A stretch of DNA of 11,583 nt, taken from Bacillota bacterium (GTDB taxonomy: Bacteria > Bacillota > UBA4882 > UBA8346). The first letter of the stretch is position 1. Each line of letters opens with the position of its first letter. Positions 6,133 through 11,583 of the stretch are shown one piece after another. Below the pieces are notes generated by a model. It was not told the origin of the DNA. It was given only the letters and a program-made list of their open reading frames with translations, and did no database searches. The translations under genes were made by a program, and so were the position numbers. The stretch lies in contig JAEZKW010000027.1 in NCBI GenBank assembly GCA_023415375.1, positions 1 through 11,583 of the forward strand. The letters are read 5' to 3'.

Positions 6133-6876
6133 TTGAAAAAAAATAAACACTCTGAAATAACAAAGTCAAAACTTCAAAAATGGCTCTTTCATTCCAGCAA
6201 CAGTTTTAAAAAAACAGCCCGTACTCTTTATCAAAATGCCCGTCCTTTCCTGGCTTTAAAATATTGGCCTATTTACGGATTGGCTTTTTGTTTAGGCCTC
6301 TACTTATGGGGACCTAGCCACGGCCTTCACTATTTAACGCGCGCGTGCGCAAGCTGGCAAAATAGTTTATTCCCTAGAAAAAACCAGATTCAATCTCGTG
6401 AAACTTTACAGCGTCAATTGGAACATTTAAAACGCCAATTGCAGACAGCTCAAAATCTTCCAAAAGGTCCGGCTTTTGATCCTGGTACTTTAAGCCGCCC
6501 AGCCTTGGGTCAGATAGTCCAGGGCTATGACTGGATTGAATCAGGCAACTCCTGGCGTTTACACACTGGAGTGGACATCGGACTGCCACCTGGAAGCAAT
6601 ATTATTGCAGCAGCAGCCGGAACGATAGAAAAAATCCAGGAATCCGAAGGAGGAATCTACTCGGTGACTGTAAACCATGGTGAAGGATGGAAAAGCATTT
6701 ATACAAATCTGGCAACCATTATGGTTAAAGAAGGACAAGCTATTATTAAAGGAGTCATCATCGGAACGAGCGGTACCAAAGGCTGTGACCCTTCCATGCC
6801 CAGCTTTCATTTTGGGATTTATCACGACGGGCAGGCAATGGATCCTCAAAAAATTATCCAGGGTATGTCGGATTAA
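6133..6876 (+). CDS. spoIIQ: SpoIIQ-type M23 (LytM-fold) sporulation protein
   Basis: In the spoIID-spoIIIID interval this is the expected SpoIIQ, the forespore membrane protein that binds SpoIIIAH to form the intercellular channel. With the TTG start it has 247 residues (about 283 in B. subtilis): a basic cytoplasmic N-terminus, a membrane helix at about 44-60, a short coiled-coil-like stretch (about 84-108) and a C-terminal M23 domain (about 124-240). HTGVDIG gives zinc ligands H144 and D148, and the later H226 (SFHFG) supplies the third. Both catalytic histidines of active M23 enzymes are replaced: the YxH histidine by N192 (YTN) and the first His of HxH by S224. It is thus predicted to bind zinc but not cut peptidoglycan. 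B. subtilis SpoIIQ is also degenerate, but at the first ligand, whereas clostridial forms keep it. The name rests on position and fold, since M23 proteins are numerous. Confidence 0.85.
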   Translation: MKKNKHSEITKSKLQKWLFHSSNSFKKTARTLYQNARPFLALKYWPIYGLAFCLGLYLWGPSHGLHYLTRACASWQNSLFPRKNQIQSRETLQRQLEHLKRQLQTAQNLPKGPAFDPGTLSRPALGQIVQGYDWIESGNSWRLHTGVDIGLPPGSNIIAAAAGTIEKIQESEGGIYSVTVNHGEGWKSIYTNLATIMVKEGQAIIKGVIIGTSGTKGCDPSMPSFHFGIYHDGQAMDPQKIIQGMSD

Positions 6877-6895
6877 TTAAAGACAGTTTGCCCTA

Positions 6896-6924
6896 TCATA
6901 AACCCCTTCCCCAGTCCATATATA
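6896..6924 (+). promoter_or_regulatory. Candidate sigma-E promoter for spoIIID
   Basis: TCATAAA (6896-6902, five of seven to KMATATT) and CATATATA (6917-6924, five of eight to CATACAMT, with the CATA core intact) are separated by exactly 14 bp, the sigma-E spacing. The implied start near 6931 gives a leader of about 24 nt that still contains the GGAAGGG ribosome binding site. In B. subtilis spoIIID is sigma-E dependent and has its own promoter downstream of spoIIQ, which fits this position. Confidence 0.48.
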
Positions 6925-6954
6925 TGTAATAAAAAACATGGAAGGGTGGGGGGA

Positions 6955-7245
6955 TTGAAGGATTATATCCAAAAAAGAGTGCTTGACCTCAGCCACTATA
7001 TAGCCGACCAACAGGCCACTGTAAGGCAGGCGGCCAGATTTTTTGGAGTCAGCAAAAGTACTGTCCATAAAGACGTTACCGAAAGATTACCGGATATTAA
7101 TCATAATTTGGCCATGGAAGTAAAGCGAATATTAGAGATTAATAAATCCGAACGTCATATTCGGGGTGGCGAAGCTACAAAAAGGAAATATCAAACAAAA
7201 GTTGAAATAACGACAAAAAAAGGAGGATATTCAAAAAAAACGTAG
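6955..7245 (+). CDS. spoIIID: Sporulation transcriptional regulator SpoIIID
   Basis: SpoIIID is the small mother-cell DNA-binding protein that activates and represses many sigma-E genes and helps switch to sigma-K. The 96-residue product (93 in B. subtilis) is unmistakable: a helix-turn-helix at about 22-42 with the recognition helix VSKSTVHKDVTERLP (32-46), then HIRGGEATKRKY near residue 70, a signature of the family, and a basic tail ending KKGGYSKKT. The start is TTG at 6955, which gives MKDYIQKR and aligns with the usual MHDYIKER. GGAAGGG (6940-6946) lies 8 nt upstream. An in-frame GTG at 6946 falls within the ribosome binding region and adds only three residues. It lies 78 bp after the M23 gene, behind its own candidate sigma-E promoter. 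Confidence 0.96.
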   Translation: MKDYIQKRVLDLSHYIADQQATVRQAARFFGVSKSTVHKDVTERLPDINHNLAMEVKRILEINKSERHIRGGEATKRKYQTKVEITTKKGGYSKKT

Positions 7246-7246
7246 A

Positions 7247-7260
7247 ACTTAAATTTAAGT
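7247..7260. repeat. 14-bp perfect palindrome between spoIIID and mbl
   Basis: ACTTAAATTTAAGT reads identically on both strands and lies just after the spoIIID stop, 35 bp before the mbl start. It has no loop, so it is more like a protein-binding site than a hairpin. It is AT-only except for two bases, so chance occurrence is possible. Confidence 0.45.
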
Positions 7261-7295
7261 AAATTTTGGAAGCATCTAGTTAGGGGGCTTTTTTC

Positions 7296-8330
7296 TTGAA
7301 TTTCCGTAATCTAATAACTGATATCGGCGTGGACTTAGGAACTGCCAGTGTATTAGTTTATGTTAAAAATCAAGGTATTGTCATTCGTGAACCATCCGTC
7401 GTCGCATTGCAAAAAGATAACAATAAAATATTAGCCGTTGGGGAAGAAGCCCGTCAAATGATTGGACGTACTCCCGGTAATATTGTAGCTATCAGACCCC
7501 TTCGAGATGGTGTTATTGCTGACTATGACATAACCGAAACAATGTTGAAGTACTTTATCGAGAGAGTATCCCCCAAACCTCGATTATTCCGGCCCCAAGT
7601 TGTTGTTTGCGTTCCTTCGGGAGTTACCAGCGTTGAAAAAAGAGCTGTTCTTGAAGCTGCTATGCAAGCAGGGGCTAAAAAAACTTACCTTATTGAAGAA
7701 CCAATGGCGGCCGCTATCGGCGCCGGGCTCAGTATCACTGAAGCCAATGGAAATATGGTTGTAGATATCGGCGGTGGAACAACAGATATTGCGATTATTT
7801 CCCTAGGCGGTATTGTTGTCAGCGAATCTCTTCGTGTTGGGGGAGATAAATTTGATGAAGCGATCATCCGTTATATTAAAAAAATGTATAATATGATGGT
7901 CGGAGAGCGTACTGCCGAGGATGTTAAGATTCAAATCGGTTCAGCATATCCTGAGGGTGAAGGAAAATCTGTGGAGATTCGGGGTCGAGATTTGGTCACC
8001 GGACTACCTCGAACCATCAAATTTACTTCAACCGATTCATTTCAGGCCCTATCGGAACCCATTACTTCCATCATCGATGGAATCAAATCCGTTTTGGAAC
8101 GCACTCCGCCGGAATTAGCTTCCGATATTGTTGACAAAGGAATCGTAATGACGGGTGGCGGATCGTTATTGCATGGATTTACCCGATTGCTTGCCGAGGA
8201 AACCGGAATTCCGATTCATCTTGCGGAAGACCCTCTTTCTTGCGTAGCTTTGGGGACTGGCAAAATTTTGGAAAATGAAGGTTTTGACTCGATCCGAAAC
8301 AACCTTATTGTTGGCAGCCGTTCAATGTAA
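7296..8330 (+). CDS. mbl: Rod shape-determining protein Mbl (MreB family actin)
   Basis: Mbl is a bacterial actin that forms short membrane-associated filaments and guides lateral cell-wall synthesis. The 344-residue protein has the actin ATPase motifs: phosphate-1 DIGVDLGTASVLVYV (9-23), the connecting region IEEPMAAAIGAG (133-144), phosphate-2 VDIGGGTTDIAIISLGG (156-172) and the adenosine motif MTGGGSLLHG (285-294). GERTAEDVKIQIG (203-215), RGRDLVTGLPRTI (229-241) and LERTPPEL (267-274) are characteristic of the MreB/Mbl group. The name Mbl rather than MreB rests on position directly after spoIIID and the absence of mreC/mreD nearby. The start is TTG, with AGGGGG (7282-7287) 8 nt upstream. 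A rho-independent terminator follows at 8356-8403, so mbl ends the block. Confidence 0.94.
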   Translation: MNFRNLITDIGVDLGTASVLVYVKNQGIVIREPSVVALQKDNNKILAVGEEARQMIGRTPGNIVAIRPLRDGVIADYDITETMLKYFIERVSPKPRLFRPQVVVCVPSGVTSVEKRAVLEAAMQAGAKKTYLIEEPMAAAIGAGLSITEANGNMVVDIGGGTTDIAIISLGGIVVSESLRVGGDKFDEAIIRYIKKMYNMMVGERTAEDVKIQIGSAYPEGEGKSVEIRGRDLVTGLPRTIKFTSTDSFQALSEPITSIIDGIKSVLERTPPELASDIVDKGIVMTGGGSLLHGFTRLLAEETGIPIHLAEDPLSCVALGTGKILENEGFDSIRNNLIVGSRSM

Positions 8331-8355
8331 ACAAAAATCGATATAATTTTTATTC

Positions 8356-8403
8356 AAATTCTGGCGCCCCCTTATAAACCAAAATCGCCGGAATTTTTTA
8401 TTT
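8356..8403 (+). terminator. Rho-independent terminator after mbl
   Basis: AAATTCTGGCG (8356-8366) pairs with CGCCGGAATTT (8386-8396), an 11-bp stem with one G-U pair and a 19-nt loop. The T run TTTTTT (8394-8399) followed by ATTT overlaps and extends beyond the 3' arm. It begins 26 nt after the mbl stop and would end the spoIID-mbl transcripts. Confidence 0.65.
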
Positions 8404-8448
8404 CTGCTCATTTTGGTTGAACCGGCTTTCATGGTTAAACAAACAATC

Positions 8449-8480
8449 AAAAAAACCAATAATAATTGAACCTTATTATT
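8449..8480 (-). terminator. Possible weak terminator for the PspC-domain gene
   Basis: Read on the minus strand, AATAATAA (8473-8480) and TTATTATT (8458-8465) form an 8-bp stem with the 7-nt loop GGTTCAA, followed by GG and seven T (8449-8455). The stem overlaps the stop codon of the PspC gene. It is made only of A-T pairs, so its strength is doubtful. Confidence 0.4.
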
Positions 8481-8670
8481 CCACACCAACCGGTCCCTCC
8501 GGCATAATCAACCAGGCAATAAGATAAATCGGTAAAATCGAACAACATGTGAAGAACAAAGCGATTGCTGTAATTAATCTTACAACGACCGGATCAACAT
8601 CAAGATATTCGGCAAGTCCGCCGCAAACACCGCCTAAAACCTTGGATCTTGAACGATATAAATGTTTCAT
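8476..8670 (-). CDS. PspC-domain small membrane protein
   Basis: The 64-residue protein is a stand-alone PspC domain: basic start MKHLYRSRS, the signature KVLGGVCGGLAEYLDVDP (10-27), VVVRLITAIALFF (28-40), and a membrane segment at about 33-56 ending in AWLIMPEGP. PspC proteins belong to envelope-stress (phage-shock) responses in proteobacteria. In Bacillota, short PspC-only proteins are common and mostly uncharacterised. AAAGGAG lies 9 nt before the ATG on its strand, and a possible weak terminator overlaps its stop. No PspA/LiaH, sensor kinase or sigma factor is encoded next to it. It is divergent from the ttcA-like gene, sharing a 73-bp intergenic region with an inverted repeat. The domain call is firm; the partner and signal are unknown. 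Confidence 0.88.
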   Translation of the reverse strand: MKHLYRSRSKVLGGVCGGLAEYLDVDPVVVRLITAIALFFTCCSILPIYLIAWLIMPEGPVGVE

Positions 8671-8685
8671 TGTAAATTTCTCCTT

Positions 8686-8721
8686 TTAATGCATGAATGG
8701 CTAAATACATTTAGGCATTAA
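8686..8721. repeat. Nested inverted repeat between the divergent pspC-like and ttcA-like genes
   Basis: An inner dyad, CTAAAT-AC-ATTTAG (8701-8714), is flanked by an outer pair, TTAATGC (8686-8692) and GCATTAA (8715-8721). Eight unpaired bases (ATGAATGG) lie on the left side only. Its position in a 73-bp divergent gap suggests an operator acting on one or both genes. No matching regulator can be named. Confidence 0.45.
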
Positions 8722-8743
8722 TTATTCGAATAAAGGTGATATC

Positions 8744-9532
8744 ATGGACAATCAAAAATTGGCACTACCCAAGACAGCCACCCAAAAATTATTGCGGGCG
8801 ATTCGCGAATTTCAGCTTATTGAACCGGGCGATCGGGTATTGGTCGGTTTCTCCGGCGGTAAGGATAGTGCCTTTTTATTATATGCCCTAAGCATCTTGA
8901 AAAAACACCATATTATCCCTTTTGAACTTGGGGCCTTAACAATCGATCTTGGTTTTAGCGGCGATTTTGATTTCAAATCCCTAAGTGATTATTGTAAATT
9001 TTTAGATGTGCCTTTTGATATCATGAAAACGGAGATTGCCAAATATGCTTTCTCGGAGTCCAATCCGGAAGGCCCTTGTGCAACTTGTTCATTTCTGCGC
9101 CGGGGAGCTATTAATCGTTTTGCGAAAAACAACAACTATAACCGTGTGGCTTTGGCCCATCATTATGACGATGCGGTGGAAACTTTTCTAATGAGCATTC
9201 TGTACTCCGGTCAAATCAGAACTTTCCTTCCACGTACAGATTTACAAAGAAGCGGCCTGACATCCATCCGGCCCCTGGTTTATTTCCGTGAAGCAGAAAT
9301 TATCGAATTGCTCCCGCTCACTCAATTCAAACCCGTTCCAGCTCCCTGCGGAGTGGCCGGTCATACCCAGCGGGCAGTAACCAAGGATTTAATCCGTTCT
9401 CTATGCAAAAATAACGACGCGGTATTCCATCATTTAGCCTCAGCCATGAGGGCCGGTAGACCTCAGGAGCTATGGCCGGCTGCGACTGTATATGATAAAA
9501 TCCATAAAATTTCAAAAAACGAAGATCGGTAA
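8744..9532 (+). CDS. TtcA/TilS-family PP-loop ATPase, probable tRNA-modifying enzyme
   Basis: PP-loop ATPases activate a base or carbonyl by adenylation. TtcA uses this to put sulfur on cytidine 32 of tRNA. The 262-residue protein has the PP-loop SGGKDS (37-42) after RVLVGF, the TtcA-like pair C112/C115 in PCATCSFLRRGAINRFA, the HHYDD motif (139-143) in VALAHHYDDAVETF, and a late cysteine C202 in PAPCGVAGHTQR. Three such cysteines hold the 4Fe-4S cluster in TtcA and related enzymes. The usual PCNLCGSQ motif is reduced here to a single cysteine, so it is a divergent subgroup and its substrate need not be C32. AAAGGTGAT (8732-8740) precedes the ATG by 3 nt. The gene is divergent from the PspC-like gene and converges with the CapA-like gene with only 14 bp between stops. 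I would call it TtcA-like rather than TtcA. Confidence 0.82.
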   Translation: MDNQKLALPKTATQKLLRAIREFQLIEPGDRVLVGFSGGKDSAFLLYALSILKKHHIIPFELGALTIDLGFSGDFDFKSLSDYCKFLDVPFDIMKTEIAKYAFSESNPEGPCATCSFLRRGAINRFAKNNNYNRVALAHHYDDAVETFLMSILYSGQIRTFLPRTDLQRSGLTSIRPLVYFREAEIIELLPLTQFKPVPAPCGVAGHTQRAVTKDLIRSLCKNNDAVFHHLASAMRAGRPQELWPAATVYDKIHKISKNEDR

Positions 9533-9546
9533 GTCCCTAAAAAGTC

Positions 9547-10887
9547 TTAAGGTTGGACGAAAGGATCTTGTTGCCCCAAGGAACGGCCCCCGGTCCAGCC
9601 GTCCATCAATTCCTGCGTTTCAGTAAAAACCTCCCCCATCCTTTGCCGGGCAGCCCCGTCAACCCAAGGGTTGTTTCCCTGATACTCCGCACCGGTTACT
9701 TTCATAATCCGGTAATGATACTTCCCCTGTTCCAAATAGCGATGAACCCATAAAGGTGTATACCCGGTTTCAGCGATGCTGACTCCCGGGCCCTCGCTTT
9801 TCTTAGTCAGTAAAAATTTGACCAACAAACCATAATCGCTATAACGCCAGCGTTGATTGGATAATAAATTCCCCAAGGAATAAGCAATAAAGCTTTGTCT
9901 TTCCATCATCCGGTCCGGATCAAAAAAACTCCGTTTTTCCAAAGGCTGAACCACATGAACATGGCTTCCTAAAACAATATCAACTCCTGATCGGATCAAC
10001 CAATCGCACAATTCTTGCTGCTCCTTGGATGGTATCCGTTGGTATTCCACTCCAACATGCACGGCCATGATAATACAATCCGCTCCGGCTTTTTTTACCT
10101 CGTAAATGTCTTGAAGCACCTTTTGCCGGTCCAAAATATTGACCATCCATTCCTGACCGGGCGCAAGGCGATGGCCGTTCGTAAAAGCAGTATAAGATAG
10201 AAATGCCAAGCAAATTCCTTTGCAATCTACTAATCGGTAAGATTTACGGCTTGGGTCATAGCGACAACCCACATAAGGCAAATCGATTTGTTCCAAATAT
10301 TTTAAGGTTTTTTCCAGGCCATCTGTTCCCTGATCTAAAGAGTGGTTATGGGCGGTAAATACCAGTTTCAAACCAGCCCATTTTAAAGCATCCGCTATCG
10401 CTTGCGGAGACTTGAAATCTGGATAGCCGGTAAAGGTCTCATTAGGGCCTCCCAGTTGTGTTTCCAGAACTCCTGTTGCTACATCGGCACTTTGTAAATC
10501 GGAACGGATTTCATTGAAGATAGGTCGGAAGTCATAGGTTTGATCCGAAGGAATAAAAGCTGAATTGACAATTGGCATATGCATATCCACATCACCAACT
10601 GCCGCTAAAGAAACCGTTGGAGTTTTTAGAGCCATGTCTTCAGTTTTGAACGGCTCAGGATGAAAATTTAAGCGCGCCAGTTTCGAGTCCATTTGTAGGA
10701 TGGCCGGTTGTTTAGCATTTCTTTTGGAAAGCTCGTAGAAGGGGCTATGCCAAACGTTTGACAAGTCGCTTGGCCTAGAAACCTTTTCAGGCAATCCGCC
10801 GATATTGCGGCTCCAAACATAAACACAAGCCACAATCAGGAGGGCTATTAAAAAACAACAAAGAACTTTTTTCAAAATAATCCCCAT
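9547..10887 (-). CDS. CapA-like (PGA_cap family) membrane-anchored protein
   Basis: CapA/PgsA proteins belong to the poly-gamma-glutamate machinery and have a metallophosphatase-like fold. Many members outside capsule loci have unknown roles. The 446-residue protein has an N-terminal membrane anchor (about 5-24), a linker, and the PGA_cap domain from about 90 to 360. Motifs include AAVGDVDMHMPI (95-106, metal-site GD), GVLETQLGG (139-147), FTAHNHSLDQGTDG (177-190), AVHVGVEYQRIPSKEQQ (275-291), GVDIVLGSHVHVVQPLE (301-317) and AYSLGNLLS (335-343). The usual NLE of the second motif reads VLE here, a loss of the asparagine. No pgsB/capB ligase or pgsC partner is in the window, so capsule synthesis is not supported. 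The ATG has only a weak upstream site, whereas TTG at 10875 follows GGATGGGGAT and gives MKKVLCCFLIALL, so the real start may be four codons later. Confidence 0.86.
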   Translation of the reverse strand: MGIILKKVLCCFLIALLIVACVYVWSRNIGGLPEKVSRPSDLSNVWHSPFYELSKRNAKQPAILQMDSKLARLNFHPEPFKTEDMALKTPTVSLAAVGDVDMHMPIVNSAFIPSDQTYDFRPIFNEIRSDLQSADVATGVLETQLGGPNETFTGYPDFKSPQAIADALKWAGLKLVFTAHNHSLDQGTDGLEKTLKYLEQIDLPYVGCRYDPSRKSYRLVDCKGICLAFLSYTAFTNGHRLAPGQEWMVNILDRQKVLQDIYEVKKAGADCIIMAVHVGVEYQRIPSKEQQELCDWLIRSGVDIVLGSHVHVVQPLEKRSFFDPDRMMERQSFIAYSLGNLLSNQRWRYSDYGLLVKFLLTKKSEGPGVSIAETGYTPLWVHRYLEQGKYHYRIMKVTGAEYQGNNPWVDGAARQRMGEVFTETQELMDGWTGGRSLGQQDPFVQP

Positions 10888-10980
10888 CCAAAATCCAGAT
10901 GTGAATGAATTCGCCGTTTGGAAATATTATTCTCCCCGTTATCAACAACTTCTGCCCATTAACTGGAAATCTTTGACGAA

Positions 10981-11583
10981 CTAATTCGTTGGGGTCGATG
11001 AAGGGTTGACAACTTGAGGAATAATTTGTGTGCTCCCGGCAGCTATCCCTACCCCCGTTTTGGCATCATGGACCCGGCACTGTAATTCCATGAAGCCGGG
11101 ATGATCGGTTAATTGGCCATACATAATGTAATCGACACCCAGCATTTTGCCGAGATTGCGAGTAAATTGGACGGTGCCAATGGTATCAGGCGTAGCAGGA
11201 GTAGTTCCCGGCGTATTGGTCGATAGTAGCTGCTGGACTACTTTTTCGGTGGTGGTGCTTTCGGCAACCACAAACCGTCCGGAATTGATTAATTCATTGA
11301 TCATCAGTTCCTGAGCCACCCGAGGGGTCCTGGCATCTTTGGAATTCAAATATTCGAACTGTACAACGGCAATGGAAAATTGCTTGGTCTTTTCTATCGC
11401 CTTCTGTCCCGGTTTAATAGGAATCGGACTGCTATCCGGTGTTGGGTTGATGACTTGCCCGATAGAGTATGAATCCCTGACAGCTACAATCTTCACATCC
11501 ACCACATGAGTTTCGATTGTTCCTAGTTTGGTGCGGTTGACCGGATCATTAAAAGAGCCGCCCTCATTCAAAATTTCATATAC
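10981..11583 (-). CDS. CsgG-like protein (5' end outside the window)
   Basis: The frame stays open to the right edge, reading VYEIL before the first possible start (TTG at 11571) with no ribosome binding site, so the gene almost certainly begins beyond the window. The visible part, about 200 residues, contains a CsgG-type fold: QFSIAVVQFEYLNS, then VAQELMINELINSGRFVVAES, a variable Thr/Pro-rich loop, FTRNLGKMLGVDYIMYGQLT and a closing strand ELQCRVHDAKTGVGIAAGS. In curli systems CsgG is the outer-membrane secretion pore. Similar domains also occur in lipoproteins of unrelated function. The stretch before residue 60 (IETHVVDVKIVAVRDSYSIGQV) resembles the end of a preceding CsgG-like unit, so the full protein may carry two in tandem. 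The CapA-like gene follows 93 bp downstream with no terminator seen between them. Confidence 0.7.
   Translation of the reverse strand, partial: VYEILNEGGSFNDPVNRTKLGTIETHVVDVKIVAVRDSYSIGQVINPTPDSSPIPIKPGQKAIEKTKQFSIAVVQFEYLNSKDARTPRVAQELMINELINSGRFVVAESTTTEKVVQQLLSTNTPGTTPATPDTIGTVQFTRNLGKMLGVDYIMYGQLTDHPGFMELQCRVHDAKTGVGIAAGSTQIIPQVVNPSSTPTN

Noticed and set aside
7219..7228. Strong AAAGGAGGAT inside the end of spoIIID as a ribosome binding site
   Set aside because: It simply encodes the KGGY of the SpoIIID tail, and no ATG, GTG or TTG follows at a usable distance.

Overview
The window is chromosomal DNA from an endospore-forming member of the Bacillota (Firmicutes). The strongest evidence is the block spoIID - spoIIQ-type M23 protein - spoIIID - mbl (5100-8330, + strand), which has the same gene order as in Bacillus subtilis. 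Base composition is moderately AT-rich, Shine-Dalgarno sites of AGGAGG/AGGTGAT type are strong, and GTG/TTG starts are frequent. Protein divergence, an HD-containing CCA enzyme, a NapH/CcoG-like iron-sulfur membrane protein and a CsgG-like protein point to a clostridial or deep-branching lineage rather than a Bacillus. I cannot name the species. The CsgG-like gene leaves open a diderm spore-former, but the window does not prove it.

Layout from left to right. Positions 1-453 hold the 3' end of an unrecognised gene. A 348-bp intergenic stretch with a hairpin and a possible promoter follows, then a four-BON-domain protein (803-1681). Running leftward from about 4865 is a minus-strand group: a 53-codon gene I do not recognise, a signal-peptide-bearing polyferredoxin membrane protein, and cca (tRNA 3'-end CCA addition and repair). 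The last two are 25 bp apart and probably co-transcribed. Divergent from this group is the sporulation/morphogenesis block, which ends in a convincing rho-independent terminator after mbl. To the right come a PspC-domain miniprotein (minus) and a divergent TtcA-like PP-loop ATPase (plus). A CapA-like membrane-anchored protein (minus) meets the ttcA-like gene tail to tail. A CsgG-like gene (minus) runs off the right edge.

How the genes fit together. SpoIID is a septal/engulfment peptidoglycan lytic transglycosylase. The M23 (LytM-fold) protein is the expected forespore half of the SpoIIQ-SpoIIIAH channel. SpoIIID is the mother-cell regulator acting after sigma-E. Mbl is the actin-like guide of lateral wall synthesis. 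The most notable molecular detail is that the M23 protein keeps all three zinc ligands but has lost both catalytic histidines, so it is predicted to bind metal without cutting peptidoglycan. Four consecutive genes of this block appear to start with GTG or TTG. The rest is housekeeping or envelope-related. I found no mobile element, CRISPR array, phage gene, rRNA or tRNA, and no clear undescribed multi-gene system. The best candidates for something new are the 53-residue small gene and the long low-complexity linker of its polyferredoxin neighbour.
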